A stretch of 35,321 bases of DNA from Komagataeibacter melomenusus (lineage in GTDB: Bacteria > Pseudomonadota > Alphaproteobacteria > Acetobacterales > Acetobacteraceae): positions 1-35,321 of the forward strand of contig NZ_JABJWC010000039.1 of NCBI RefSeq assembly GCF_013155395.1, given 5' to 3'. The notes under the pieces are model-generated. The model searched no databases. It had not been told where the DNA came from and was given only the letters and a program-made list of their open reading frames with translations. A program made the position numbers and the translations under genes. How positions within the stretch are numbered: the first letter of the stretch is position 1; each line of letters starts with the position of its first letter. Of this stretch, positions 9,783 to 18,234 are shown one piece after another.

Positions 9783-10634
9783 TTACGCCTTGCCCAGCAC
9801 AAAACCCAGGGCATGCAGGGCAGCGGGCAACTGCTCGCGGCCATGGAGTGCGCTCACATCACCCAGCCGCGCCACCACGCTTGCGCTCCAGGCCTTGCCC
9901 CCCGCGCGGCTGGCCGCAAGCAAGGCGTCATAGGCGTTGATGCTGGCTTCATCGGTGGCCGTGGCGGGGTTGTAGCGTTCCTCATGCAGCACCATGGCCT
10001 GCGGCAGGCGGGGCTTGATGGGGGTGGGCCTTGCGCGGTCGGGGTAGCCCACGCTCATGCCAAACAGCGCGACCGTGCGGGGTGGCAGGCCAAGCGCGGC
10101 GGCAATGGCCTCGGGCTGGTTGCGCACGGCGCCCACGTACACGAGTCCCAACCCGTAGGATTCAAACGTCGCTGCTGCATTCTGCCCGGCCAGCGCCGTA
10201 TCCACCACGCCGCCCAGAAATGTGTCGAGGCAGTCCAGCCCCGGCAATGCGTGGCCCTGCGCATGGCCCACATGCTCAAGCCGCGACAGGTCAACCACCC
10301 ACACCAGGAACAGCGGCGCCTGCGCAATGAAAGCCTGATCACCTGCAATTCTGGCCAGCCGGGCGCGCCGCGCGGGGTCGCGCACGGCAATGACGCTCCA
10401 CGCCTGCAGGTTGCATGAACTCGAGGCCGACTGGGCTGCGGCAATCGCCGCCTCCACCACGCCCTCGGGCAGGGGGGCGGGGCTGAAATGCCGCACGGAG
10501 CGATGCGCCATGAGGCTGCGCGCCACCGGGCTTTCGGGCAGCGGCTGCGCGGGCGGCTTCGTGCCGTAACGGGCCTGCCACAGCGCGTTCATGGAGGACT
10601 GGGCGGAAAAGGAAGAAACGGTACTGTCGGACAT
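9783..10634 (-). CDS. NfsA-like NADPH-dependent nitro/flavin reductase
   Basis: The 283-residue protein is an FMN-dependent nitroreductase-fold enzyme. It shows the FMN-binding HRSVRHF (44-50), SASSSCNLQAWSV (68-80), a central AAATFESYGLGLVYVG segment with VRNQPEAIAAALGLPP, and the NfsA-type C-terminal KPRLPQAMVLHEERYN. NfsA-group enzymes reduce nitroaromatics, quinones or flavins with NADPH. The native substrate here cannot be read. The ATG at 10634 is chosen because AGGAGG lies 7 bases upstream; the ATG at 10640 is too close to it. It is divergent from the acuI-like gene. BluB belongs to the same superfamily and would suit a cobalamin region, but the KPRLP...HEERY end points to the NfsA group. 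Confidence 0.85.
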   Translation of the reverse strand: MSDSTVSSFSAQSSMNALWQARYGTKPPAQPLPESPVARSLMAHRSVRHFSPAPLPEGVVEAAIAAAQSASSSCNLQAWSVIAVRDPARRARLARIAGDQAFIAQAPLFLVWVVDLSRLEHVGHAQGHALPGLDCLDTFLGGVVDTALAGQNAAATFESYGLGLVYVGAVRNQPEAIAAALGLPPRTVALFGMSVGYPDRARPTPIKPRLPQAMVLHEERYNPATATDEASINAYDALLAASRAGGKAWSASVVARLGDVSALHGREQLPAALHALGFVLGKA

Positions 10635-10939
10635 AGGCATGCCTCCTGCCTGTGCAATGCTGGCTGAAAAAGCAGCACACCACAGCGCAACCGCCACAGG
10701 TAGCGCGGCGATCTCACACCTGCCCTGCGCATTTTCAATCTACGGTCTGCTCATGACACAACGCCTTTTGCGCATGGCCCGATTTTTTGAAAACTTGTTT
10801 ACAGATCAGCCATTTACGACAGAACACCCATCACGTTCATGCGAAATCACACGGCTGTAAATAGGAAGAAACACCTAAAAGAGGGCATGAAGGCCCCCAC
10901 ACGCCCCCTGTTTTCACCCCTGCAAGGAAACCCGTTCGC
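10635..10939. other. Divergent promoter region, nfsA-like / acuI-like
   Basis: This 305-base gap separates two divergent genes, so it must hold both promoters. The middle (about 10780-10870) is AT-richer than the flanks. I see no gene, riboswitch or strong hairpin. Open frames crossing it have no coding features. Confidence 0.5.
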
Positions 10940-11929
10940 ATGTTCGAGGCCCTCATGATCCGCCAGACCGATGGCGCGACCACCACCCGGCTGGAGCAGG
11001 TCGACCCCGCAAGCCTGCCGCAGGGCGATGTAACGGTCGAGATCGCGCAGTCGAGCCTGAACTACAAGGATGCGCTGGCGATCATGCACGGCGCGCCGGT
11101 GGTGCGGCATTTTCCCATGATTCCGGGCATCGACCTCGCAGGCCGCGTGCTCCACTCCGATGACCCGGTCTTCCGCCCCGGCGATCAGGTCCTGGCCACC
11201 GGCTGGGGCCTGGGGGAAAAGCACTGGGGCGGCCTTGCCCGCATGGCCCGCCTGCCGGGGCGGTGGCTGCTGCCGCACCCGGCGGGCCTGTCGGGGCGGC
11301 AGGTAATGGGAATCGGCACCGCGGGCTTTACGGCCATGCTGTGCGTCATGGCGCTGGAAGAGGGCGGGCTGACGCCTGCCTCCGGCCCCATCATCGTCAG
11401 CGGCGCGGGCGGCGGCGTGGGCGGCATGGCCGTGATGCTGCTGGCGCAACTGGGCTATCAGGTGGCGGCGGTCACCGGGCGGCCGCAGCTTCAGGCCTAT
11501 CTGACCAGCCTGGGTGCTGCCGAAGTGCTGCCGCGCGAGGCGCTGGCCCCGACCGGCAGGCCGCTGGAAAAAGCGCGCTGGGCTGGCGGGATCGACGTGG
11601 CGGGCGGCGCGGTTCTGGCCACGATGTGCGCCTCGATTACGCTGGGCGGCACGGTGGCGGCCTGCGGGCTGGCCGGGGGCATGGCGCTGCCGCTGACGGT
11701 GGCGCCCTTCATACTGCGCAATGTACGCCTGCAGGGAATCGACAGCGTGATGTGCCCCCGCCCGCGCCGCATGACGGCCTGGGCGCGGCTGGCGCGTGAC
11801 ATAGACCCCACGCGGCTGGACAGCATGCTGCATGATGCCACCCTGGCCGAGGTGCCCGCCCTCGCGCCGCGCCTGCTGGCGGGGCATATCAGGGGGCGGA
11901 CGGTCATCCACCTCACCGATCCAAAATGA
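10940..11929 (+). CDS. acuI: AcuI/YhdH-type medium-chain reductase (acrylyl-CoA reductase family)
   Basis: The 329-residue protein is a zinc-free medium-chain dehydrogenase/reductase. It has the AcuI/YhdH pattern: SSLNYKDALAI (38-48), PMIPGIDLAGRV (59-70), VLATGWGLGEKHWGGLA (84-100), GTAGFTAMLCV and the NADP-binding Rossmann loop SGAGGGVGGMAV (154-165). The C-terminal part has GTVAACGLAGG and LRNVRLQGIDSV. AcuI reduces acryloyl-CoA to propionyl-CoA with NADPH, and YhdH-type proteins may act on related enoyl substrates. The ribosome site AAGGAAA lies 9 bases before the ATG. No other acu or dmd gene is nearby, so this is probably general detoxification of acrylyl-CoA. Confidence 0.9.
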   Translation: MFEALMIRQTDGATTTRLEQVDPASLPQGDVTVEIAQSSLNYKDALAIMHGAPVVRHFPMIPGIDLAGRVLHSDDPVFRPGDQVLATGWGLGEKHWGGLARMARLPGRWLLPHPAGLSGRQVMGIGTAGFTAMLCVMALEEGGLTPASGPIIVSGAGGGVGGMAVMLLAQLGYQVAAVTGRPQLQAYLTSLGAAEVLPREALAPTGRPLEKARWAGGIDVAGGAVLATMCASITLGGTVAACGLAGGMALPLTVAPFILRNVRLQGIDSVMCPRPRRMTAWARLARDIDPTRLDSMLHDATLAEVPALAPRLLAGHIRGRTVIHLTDPK

Positions 11930-11962
11930 TAGACGTTTTTGGGCGCCGCTTTTTTTCAAAAG
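11930..11962. repeat. Repeat element copy C (degenerate half) after acuI-like gene
   Basis: Immediately after the stop at 11929 the sequence AGACGTTTTTGGGCGCCGC, then a T-run, CAAAAG, resembles the left end and the opening half of hairpin 1 of the repeat family. The closing half is lost, so no full stem forms. This looks like a decayed copy. Confidence 0.5.
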
Positions 11963-11972
11963 TCCTTCAGGC

Positions 11973-12012
11973 AATAAAAAACGGCAGGCACACGGGGCGC
12001 CTGCCGTTCTTC
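11973..12012 (-). terminator. Intrinsic terminator for cbtB (possibly bidirectional)
   Basis: A perfect 9-bp stem (ACGGCAGGC 11981-11989, GCCTGCCGT 11999-12007) with a 9-base loop is followed on the minus strand by TTTTTTATT (complement of 11973-11981). This is a standard Rho-independent terminator 35 bases after the cbtB stop. On the plus strand it may also stop transcripts from the acuI-like gene, though the following T-tract is weak there. Confidence 0.85.
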
Positions 12013-12047
12013 ACATCTGGCCATGCGGGGCAGGGGCCCCGCGCCCC

Positions 12048-12269
12048 TTAGTGGCAGGGGAAGCCGAGCAGATGGCGGCCGTCATGCACGAATTCATGCA
12101 CGTAATGACCGGAGATGAGCGAAGTCGCCCCCTGCTCCGCGCCGACGAAGTAGATCAGCAGCGAGGCCAGAACCAGCCCGAACACACCCCACGGCAGCAG
12201 GTCGCGCACCGGGATGGCAACCGGCGGGGCGGCAATATTGGCGGACAGGACGGATGTGTCTTGGCTCAT
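12048..12269 (-). CDS. cbtB: CbtB-type cobalt transporter small subunit
   Basis: The 73-residue protein has one membrane segment (about 23-42, LLPWGVFGLVLASLLIYFVG) and the CbtB His-rich C-terminus HYVHEFVHDGRHLLGFPCH with several possible metal ligands. CbtB is the small partner of the CbtA membrane protein in a predicted cobalt uptake system, usually controlled by B12 riboswitches. The start at 12269 has GGAG about 11 bases upstream. No cbtA follows: a terminator comes 35 bases after the stop. No B12 box is seen in the 167-base leader. Placement next to the cobalamin genes supports a role in supplying cobalt to CobN. Confidence 0.85.
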   Translation of the reverse strand: MSQDTSVLSANIAAPPVAIPVRDLLPWGVFGLVLASLLIYFVGAEQGATSLISGHYVHEFVHDGRHLLGFPCH

Positions 12270-12436
12270 GCTGAAAAAAACTCCATGGATCATGCTCGAC
12301 CCGGAGCAGTATGGCATGACAGGGCGGCATGCAATGCCCTTGCCGCGTTACCGGATCAGCGTCCATGGTTTCAAAATCGACCGGCAAGGTCAATCATCCA
12401 TTGCTCGCCCCACCCTTTCGGGTCACGCAGGGCGGC

Positions 12437-12970
12437 ATGAACCAGACGCTGACCTGCATCGCCCTGCCCGCGCCCGATGACCTGCGCCGGGGCATCATAC
12501 CCGTGCGTGACGCGGCTCCCACCCTGCCCGCGCGCTTCATGGACACCCTGCCGCCAGCCGACTGCCTCTTTGCGCCACCGGCCCTGGGCAAAATCATCGG
12601 GGCCGCTGCCTACGAAGCCGCACCCGCCCTGAATGCTGCTGATATGGGATCATGGCACGGGCTGTCGCTCAAGGTCCTGCCCCCTGCCGATCTGGCCCGC
12701 TGGGTGGGAGATGCCAGCTTTGCCCCGCCCGGGGGGGAAAGCCGCGACTCGCTGCTGCGCCGCGCGGGCGCCTGGCTGGCCGCCCTCCCCGCAACGCCCG
12801 CGCGCATGCTGGTGCTGGCCGAAGCCACGACCATCCGCGCCCTGGCCATCGCGGCGCTGGGCGGTGATGGCGCCATGATGGCGCGGCTGGATATCGCCCC
12901 CCTGACGCGCACGGTGCTCACCCGCCACGCCACATGGCGGCTGGCCACGAGCGGCGCGCCCTGGCCCTGA
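12437..12970 (+). CDS. Degenerate histidine phosphatase (CobC-like), probably catalytically dead
   Basis: The 177-residue protein aligns in outline with CobC-like histidine phosphatases, which remove phosphate from alpha-ribazole phosphate. The middle block LNAADMGSWHGLSL, then PGGESRDSLLRRAGAWLAAL, matches the family's 'L.E..FG.WEG' and 'PgGES...l..R...wl'. The catalytic residues are missing. The N-terminal RHG motif is absent (the protein starts MNQTLTCIALPAPDD), the Glu of the LxE block is Ala, and the second histidine motif reads LAEATTIRALA instead of 'aHGGvIRal'. It sits just upstream of the B12 riboswitch, so a regulatory or structural role in cobalamin metabolism is possible. Start 12437 has AGGGCGG upstream. 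It may also be an inactive remnant. Confidence 0.7.
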   Translation: MNQTLTCIALPAPDDLRRGIIPVRDAAPTLPARFMDTLPPADCLFAPPALGKIIGAAAYEAAPALNAADMGSWHGLSLKVLPPADLARWVGDASFAPPGGESRDSLLRRAGAWLAALPATPARMLVLAEATTIRALAIAALGGDGAMMARLDIAPLTRTVLTRHATWRLATSGAPWP

Positions 12971-12987
12971 AACCGGCCGTGCTTTTT

Positions 12988-13017
12988 TTGACAGCGCGCC
13001 CCGCAATCGGCTAGATC
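12988..13017 (+). promoter_or_regulatory. Putative promoter of the riboswitch-controlled cob operon
   Basis: A perfect TTGACA (12988-12993) is followed after about 17 bases by CTAGAT (13011-13016) or the overlapping TAGATC. This is immediately upstream of the cobalamin riboswitch and just after the stop of the phosphatase-like gene. Position and the perfect -35 box support it, but the -10 is weak. Confidence 0.5.
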
Positions 13018-13020
13018 GGC

Positions 13021-13225
13021 CGCTGATGGTTCCCCCGACAGGGAGAATAGGGAAGACGGTGCGCCCAAGGGCAATTCCGTCGCTGCCCCCGCAACTGTAG
13101 GTGGTCGACTCCGGCCCGGTGCCCGCACCGGCCCCGCCACTGGCCCCATGAGGGCCGGGAAGGCTGCCGGATATTGAGGGTGTGGCCCGCCGCGCCCTTC
13201 GCCACAAGCCAGGAGACCTGCCATC
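13021..13225 (+). promoter_or_regulatory. Cobalamin riboswitch upstream of the cob operon
   Basis: Conserved cobalamin-riboswitch elements appear in order: GGGAA and GGTGC (about 13050-13062), ATTCCGTCGCTGCCCCCGC and AACTGTAG (13074-13100), CCACTGG (13137-13143), GGGAAGGC (13157-13164), and the B12 box AAGCCAGGAGACCTGCC (13206-13222). This is a complete class-I type aptamer reading in the direction of the DUF1636-cobW-cobN operon. It should repress the operon when adenosylcobalamin is plentiful. The next 160 bases up to the first gene are the probable expression platform. A GC-rich inverted repeat (CCCGCCCGTGCGGG, 13226-13239) follows the aptamer immediately. Confidence 0.96.
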
Positions 13226-13388
13226 CCCGCCCGTGCGGGACATGAAACCGTATTCGATCGCATGGCCGGCGGGGTGCCCGGCACGCGAGTGGCCACCACC
13301 GGGCAACGTAGCTGCCGGGCGGGGCATGACCGCGCACCCCGCTTTTCCTGCCGCCCGCGCGGCAGCGCCGCGAAAGGGCACGGACCAG

Positions 13389-13778
13389 ATGACCACTTCC
13401 CCCCCGCCACAGACACCTGCCGTGCACCTGCATGTGTGCGTGACCTGCCGCCGGGGCCTGCCCGCATCGGACAACCCGCAGGGCAGGCAACTGCACGATG
13501 CCATGCACGCACTGGCCGAAGGCAATGCCAACATCGTGGTGCATGAGGTCGCCTGCCTTGCCGCGTGCAACGATGGCTGCACCGCCGTCATCGCCACGCC
13601 GGGCAAATGGGGCTGGCTGCTGGCCAACCTTGGCCCCGAAAAGGCAGATGACCTGCTGGCCTATATCGACGCCTATGCCGCATCCGCCAAGGGCACCGTC
13701 ATGCCCTCGCGCAGGCCCGCAAGCCTGGGCGACATGGTGCGCGGCCGCTTTCCCGCATCCCTCTTTTCCGGAGTCTGA
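13389..13778 (+). CDS. DUF1636 family metal-binding protein of cob operons
   Basis: The 129-residue protein starts with the DUF1636 pattern LHVCVTCRRG and has a second Cys cluster ACLAACNDGC. The cysteines C17, C20, C56, C60 and C64 could bind an iron-sulfur cluster or cobalt in a thioredoxin-like ferredoxin fold. DUF1636 genes are known to sit with cobW and cobN in alphaproteobacteria, but the function is unproven. A supporting role in cobalt insertion or electron transfer to CobG is an inference. The start at 13389 gives the normal N-terminus for the family. Longer in-frame starts (for example 13326) have no better ribosome site. cobW starts 5 bases after the stop. Confidence 0.85.
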   Translation: MTTSPPPQTPAVHLHVCVTCRRGLPASDNPQGRQLHDAMHALAEGNANIVVHEVACLAACNDGCTAVIATPGKWGWLLANLGPEKADDLLAYIDAYAASAKGTVMPSRRPASLGDMVRGRFPASLFSGV

Positions 13779-13783
13779 CCGCC

Positions 13784-14836
13784 ATGAACACCGCCGCCAC
13801 GGCCCGCGCCAAGGTGCCCGTTACCGTCATCACCGGCTTTCTGGGCGCGGGCAAGACCACGCTGTTGCGCCACGTGCTGGCCAATGCAAAAGGCAGGCGC
13901 ATTGCCATCGTGGTCAATGAATTCGGCACGCTGGGCATTGATGGCGACACGCTGCGCGCCTGCGGCGTGGAAGGCTGCACGGACGAGGATATTGTCGAAC
14001 TGACCAATGGCTGCCTGTGCTGCACCGTGGCGGACGACTTCCTGCCCACCATGGAGGCCCTGCTCGACCGCGCGACCCCGCCCGACCATATCGTGATCGA
14101 GACCTCCGGCCTGGCCCTGCCCAAGCCGCTGCTCAAGGCGTTCGGCTGGCCCAGCATCCGCACGCGCATGACCGTTGATGGCGTGGTGACCGTGGTTGAC
14201 GGCCCCGCCGTGGCAGCGGGCCGCTTTGCCGATGACCCCGCCGAAGTCGCCCGCCAGCAGGCCGCCGACCCCTCGCTCGACCACGACAACCCGCTGGCGG
14301 AGGTGTACGAGGACCAGCTCCTGTGCGCCGACCTGGTCGTGCTCAACAAGACCGACCTCATGACGCCCGCGCAGGCCGACGGGGTCGAGGCCGCGATCCG
14401 CGCCGAGATCCCGCGCGCGGTCAAGGTGGTGCGTGCAACCGAAGGCAAGGTGGACCCCGCCGTGCTGCTCGGCCTCGATGCGGCGGCGGAAGACGACCTG
14501 GCCGCCCGCCCCTCGCACCACGATGCCGAGGGCGGCGAGCACGAGCATGATGACTTCGAGAGCTTCGTGCTGCCCATCCCCGAGCAGGACAGCGTGGAAG
14601 ACTTCATCGCGCGGCTGAAAACACTGGCGGCACAGCACGACATCCTGCGCATGAAGGGCTACGCCACCGTGCGCGGCAAGGCCATGCGGCTGGCGGTGCA
14701 GGGGGTGGGCAGCCGCTTCCGCCACCAGTTCGACCAGCCCGTGCCCAAGGATGGCCCACGCACCGGCAACCTTGTGGTGATCGGCCAGAAGGGGCTGGAT
14801 CAGATCGCCATTGCAGCAGCACTGGCACAGGGCTAG
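13784..14836 (+). CDS. cobW: CobW, zinc/cobalt-linked G3E family GTPase
   Basis: The 350-residue protein is a G3E GTPase. It has a Walker A GFLGAGKTT (18-26), the NEFG switch segment (45-48), the metal-binding CxCC motif as GCLCC (76-80), NKTD guanine specificity residues (188-191), and a His/Glu-rich stretch SHHDAEGGEHEHDD (244-257) that can hold metal. CobW in aerobic B12 clusters is thought to deliver cobalt to the CobNST chelatase. Its position between the DUF1636 gene and cobN fits this. The ATG at 13784 lies 5 bases after the previous stop. The C-terminal CobW_C domain runs to about residue 345. Confidence 0.95.
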   Translation: MNTAATARAKVPVTVITGFLGAGKTTLLRHVLANAKGRRIAIVVNEFGTLGIDGDTLRACGVEGCTDEDIVELTNGCLCCTVADDFLPTMEALLDRATPPDHIVIETSGLALPKPLLKAFGWPSIRTRMTVDGVVTVVDGPAVAAGRFADDPAEVARQQAADPSLDHDNPLAEVYEDQLLCADLVVLNKTDLMTPAQADGVEAAIRAEIPRAVKVVRATEGKVDPAVLLGLDAAAEDDLAARPSHHDAEGGEHEHDDFESFVLPIPEQDSVEDFIARLKTLAAQHDILRMKGYATVRGKAMRLAVQGVGSRFRHQFDQPVPKDGPRTGNLVVIGQKGLDQIAIAAALAQG

Positions 14837-14862
14837 ACACCGGGCACACGGGGAGCCGCATC

Positions 14863-17800
14863 ATGCACCTGCTGGCACGCGAGGTCCGCACGCTCGATGA
14901 AGCCGATCAGGCCGAGGATCTCGGCCACGCCCCGGCTGATATCGTGTTCCTGTCCTTTTCGGACAGCGACCTGCTGTGCCTCAACGCCGCCCATGCGGCG
15001 GGTGCCGCCCCCGATGCCAGCCTGCGTACCGCAACGCTGTCCCGCCTGCGCCACCCCATGTCGATCGACCTGTACGTGGCCGATACCATCATGGAATCGC
15101 GCTGCGTGGTGGTGCGGCTGCTTGGCGGGCTGGAGTACTGGCGCTACGGGGTGGAGGAACTCAGCCGTGCCTGCCAGCAGGCAGGCATTCCGCTGGTACT
15201 GCTGGCAGGCGACGGGCGCGACGACCCCCGCCTTGCCGAACGCTCCACCGTGCCCGATGCCCTTCGCACCCGGCTCGACAGCCTGCTGCGCACGGGGGGG
15301 GCCACCAACACCGCTACCGCCCTGCGGCTCATGGCCCATATGGCCGGGCGCGGGCCGGATGATGGCGCAGGTCCCGAACCCCTGCCACCTGCAGGCGTGC
15401 TGCATGCCGCCAACCCGGCCCTGAAATTCCGCGCCATGGTGGTCTTCTACCGCGCCCACCTGCTGGCCGCCGATATCGCGCCCATCACGGCACTGGCTGC
15501 TGAACTGGAGCAGCACGGCATGGGGGCGGACCTTGTTTATGTCACCTCGCTGAAGAACCCGGACTCGGCGGCTCTTGTCGCGGCCCGGCTGGTGGAGACG
15601 CCGCCGGATGTCATCATCAACGCCACCTTCTTTTCGGCACGCGCGGGGGCAGAGAACCAGTCCCCGCTGGATGTGGCGGGCGTGCCGGTGCTGCAGGTGC
15701 AGCAGCCCGGCATTCCCCACGACCTGTGGCGCGACAGCCTGCGCGGCCTGTCGCAGGCGGACCTGGCCATGCAGGTGGTGTTGCCCGAACTTGATGGCCG
15801 CATCCCCGCCTTCCCCATCTCCTTCAAGGAAGACACCACCCCCGGCCTGCCCGCCCGCCACGAACCCTGCGCGCAGGGCATTGCGCTCACCGCCGCCCGC
15901 GCGCTGGGCTGGGCGCGGCTGGGGCATGAACTGCCCGGCCAGCGGCGCATCGGCATCATCCTCTCCGATTATCCCGGCGCGCAGGGCGCCCCCACCGGGC
16001 AGGCGGCGCATGCGGTGGGGCTGGACAGTTTTGCAAGCCTTGAACACATCCTGAGCCTGCTGCACGCGGCAGGTTATGACACGGGTGACAGACCCACGGC
16101 GGACCAACTGGCGCACGCGCTGGCCCGCGCGCAAGCCACGCCCTTTGTGTCGGTTGCGACCTATCGCCAGTGGCTCGAGGGCCTGCCGCAGGCCCTGCGC
16201 GACCAGCTTGCCGCCTGCTGGGGTGCGCCAGAGGATGATCCCGCCGTGCGCAACGGCCAGTTCACCCTGCGCCACCTGCACGCGGGCCATATCCTGATGG
16301 CGCTGCAACCCGACCGGGGCACGACAACCGACCGCCATGGCGGCTATCACGACCCCGACACCCCGCCGCGCCATGCCTATGTGGCCTTCTACCTGTGGTT
16401 GCGCCACGGCTGCGGGCTGGACGCCATGGTGCATCTGGGCACGCATGGCACGCTGGAATGGCTGCCGGGCAAGGCGGCTGCCCCTTCGGCTGCGTGCTGG
16501 CCCTCGGTGCTGGTCGGTGGCCTGCCAGTGATCTATCCCTTCATCGTCAACAACCCCGGCGAGGCGGCGGCAGCACGGCGCAGGCTGGGCGCCATGACCA
16601 TCGGCCACATGACACCCCCCATCGCGGCCATGGGCAGCGCAGGCGCCGATACGGGCGAACTCGAACGCCTGATTGATGAATATGCCGCAGCCGACGGGCT
16701 GGACCGCAGGCGCGGCGCCATCCTGCGCGGCGAGATCCTGCAACGCGCCGACGACCTTGGCCTGCTGGATGAAGGCGGCATCGCCCGCGCCGATAACGAG
16801 GATGAAGCCCTCGCCCGGCTCGATGCCTATCTGTGCGATGTGAAAGACCTCCAGATCCGCGACGGGCTGCATGTCTTTGGCCGCCCCCCCACCCGGACAG
16901 CGGAACTGGCCCATACCATCGCCCGCGCCTGTGGCGAAAGCGCGCCCGCCGACCTGCCCGCCCGCCTGCACGCCTGCGGCGCGGCGGAGGCGGCGGCCCT
17001 GCTCTCGGCCCTTGACGGGCGGTTCGTGCCCGCAGGCCCCGCGGGCGCCCCCACCCGGGGCCGGGCCGACGTGCTGCCCACGGGGCGCAACCTGTATGCC
17101 ATGGACCCGCGCGCCATTCCCACACGTTCGGCCCTGGTGCTGGCCGAGCGCACGGCAGCATTGCTGCTGGAGGAACACCTGCAGGACCAGGGCGAGCCGC
17201 TGCGCGCGCTGGTCATCGACCTGTGGGGCTCGGCCAGCCTGCGCACCGGCGGCGAGGACCTGGCGCTGGCCCTGCTGCTGATGGGCGTAAGGCCGGTATG
17301 GGATGGCGCATCGGGGCGGGTGAGCGGCATCGAGGTCATTCCCATGGCAGCACTCGACCGCCCGCGCGTGGATGTGACGCTGCGCCTGTCGGGGCTGTTC
17401 CGCGATGCATTCCCCGGCCAGATCGCGCTGTTTGAACAGGCGGTGCAGGCCATTGCCACCCGCACGTTCGAGGCCCCCGACCTCAACCCGCTGGCCGCCA
17501 GCACCAACGGGCTTGAAGGCGCAGCGCTGCATGCCGCCACCGCCCGCATGTTTGGCGCAGCGCCGGGCAATTATGGTACGGGGGTGGAAGATGTGCTGGC
17601 CAGTGGCCAGTGGCGCGAACGCGGCACGCTGGGGCAGGCGTGGCTTGATGGCTCGGCGTGGACCTATGGCGGCGGGCGCGAGGGCCAGCAGGCCCCTGAT
17701 ATCCTCGCCGGGCGCATGGCGCAGGCAGGCGTGCTGCTGCATGTGCACGACCATGCCGAGACCGACATCCTTGAAAGCGTGGACATGGCAACCCACGAGG

Positions 17801-18234
17801 GCGGCATGGCGGCGGCGGCCCACCTGCTGGGCAACGCGGCGCCCCGCCTCGTGCATGGCGATACATCCCGCCCCGACGCCCCCCGCCTGCGCGGCACGGT
17901 GCAGGAGGTGGCGCGCGTAGTGCGCGGGCGGCTGGCCAACCCGGCCTGGCTTGCGGGCATGCGCCGCCACGGCTACCGGGGAGCGGGCGAGATCGCGCGC
18001 GGCGTGGAGGCGCTGCACGGCTTTGCCGCCACCGTGCCCGCGCGCTTCGACCGGCAGTTCGACCTCGCCTTCACCCACCTGCTCGATGACCCGGAGATGA
18101 ATGCCTTCCTGCTTGAGGCCAATCCTGATGCCCATGCCGCGATCCGCCGCCTGATGGCCGATGCCCTGCGCCGCGACCTGTGGCGGCCGCGCAGCAACAG
18201 CGCGGGCATGCTGCTCGACACCTCCACGCCATGA
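14863..18234 (+). CDS. cobN: CobN, large subunit of aerobic cobaltochelatase
   Basis: The 1123-residue protein is the CobN/magnesium-chelatase-H family subunit. With CobS and CobT it inserts cobalt into hydrogenobyrinic acid a,c-diamide using ATP. Recognisable segments are LRHGCGLDAMVHLGTHGTLEWLPGK, VGGLPVIYPFIVNNPGEA, the central DVLPTGRNLYAMDPR motif, and the C-terminal VDMATHEGGM and DTSRPDAPRLRGT stretches. It is slightly shorter than the better-known CobN (about 1275). A GGGGAG ribosome site lies 8 bases before the ATG. The stop overlaps the cobG start by four bases. cobS and cobT are not in the window and must lie elsewhere. Confidence 0.96.
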   Translation: MHLLAREVRTLDEADQAEDLGHAPADIVFLSFSDSDLLCLNAAHAAGAAPDASLRTATLSRLRHPMSIDLYVADTIMESRCVVVRLLGGLEYWRYGVEELSRACQQAGIPLVLLAGDGRDDPRLAERSTVPDALRTRLDSLLRTGGATNTATALRLMAHMAGRGPDDGAGPEPLPPAGVLHAANPALKFRAMVVFYRAHLLAADIAPITALAAELEQHGMGADLVYVTSLKNPDSAALVAARLVETPPDVIINATFFSARAGAENQSPLDVAGVPVLQVQQPGIPHDLWRDSLRGLSQADLAMQVVLPELDGRIPAFPISFKEDTTPGLPARHEPCAQGIALTAARALGWARLGHELPGQRRIGIILSDYPGAQGAPTGQAAHAVGLDSFASLEHILSLLHAAGYDTGDRPTADQLAHALARAQATPFVSVATYRQWLEGLPQALRDQLAACWGAPEDDPAVRNGQFTLRHLHAGHILMALQPDRGTTTDRHGGYHDPDTPPRHAYVAFYLWLRHGCGLDAMVHLGTHGTLEWLPGKAAAPSAACWPSVLVGGLPVIYPFIVNNPGEAAAARRRLGAMTIGHMTPPIAAMGSAGADTGELERLIDEYAAADGLDRRRGAILRGEILQRADDLGLLDEGGIARADNEDEALARLDAYLCDVKDLQIRDGLHVFGRPPTRTAELAHTIARACGESAPADLPARLHACGAAEAAALLSALDGRFVPAGPAGAPTRGRADVLPTGRNLYAMDPRAIPTRSALVLAERTAALLLEEHLQDQGEPLRALVIDLWGSASLRTGGEDLALALLLMGVRPVWDGASGRVSGIEVIPMAALDRPRVDVTLRLSGLFRDAFPGQIALFEQAVQAIATRTFEAPDLNPLAASTNGLEGAALHAATARMFGAAPGNYGTGVEDVLASGQWRERGTLGQAWLDGSAWTYGGGREGQQAPDILAGRMAQAGVLLHVHDHAETDILESVDMATHEGGMAAAAHLLGNAAPRLVHGDTSRPDAPRLRGTVQEVARVVRGRLANPAWLAGMRRHGYRGAGEIARGVEALHGFAATVPARFDRQFDLAFTHLLDDPEMNAFLLEANPDAHAAIRRLMADALRRDLWRPRSNSAGMLLDTSTP

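Noticed and set aside
9783-10634. BluB (dimethylbenzimidazole synthase) as identity of the nitroreductase-fold gene
   Set aside because: BluB is in the same superfamily and would suit the B12 context, but the C-terminal KPRLPQAMVLHEERYN pattern is that of the NfsA group.
12270-12436. A cobalamin riboswitch for cbtB
   Set aside because: cbtB genes often have one, but no B12 box or other aptamer element is seen on the minus strand of this gap.
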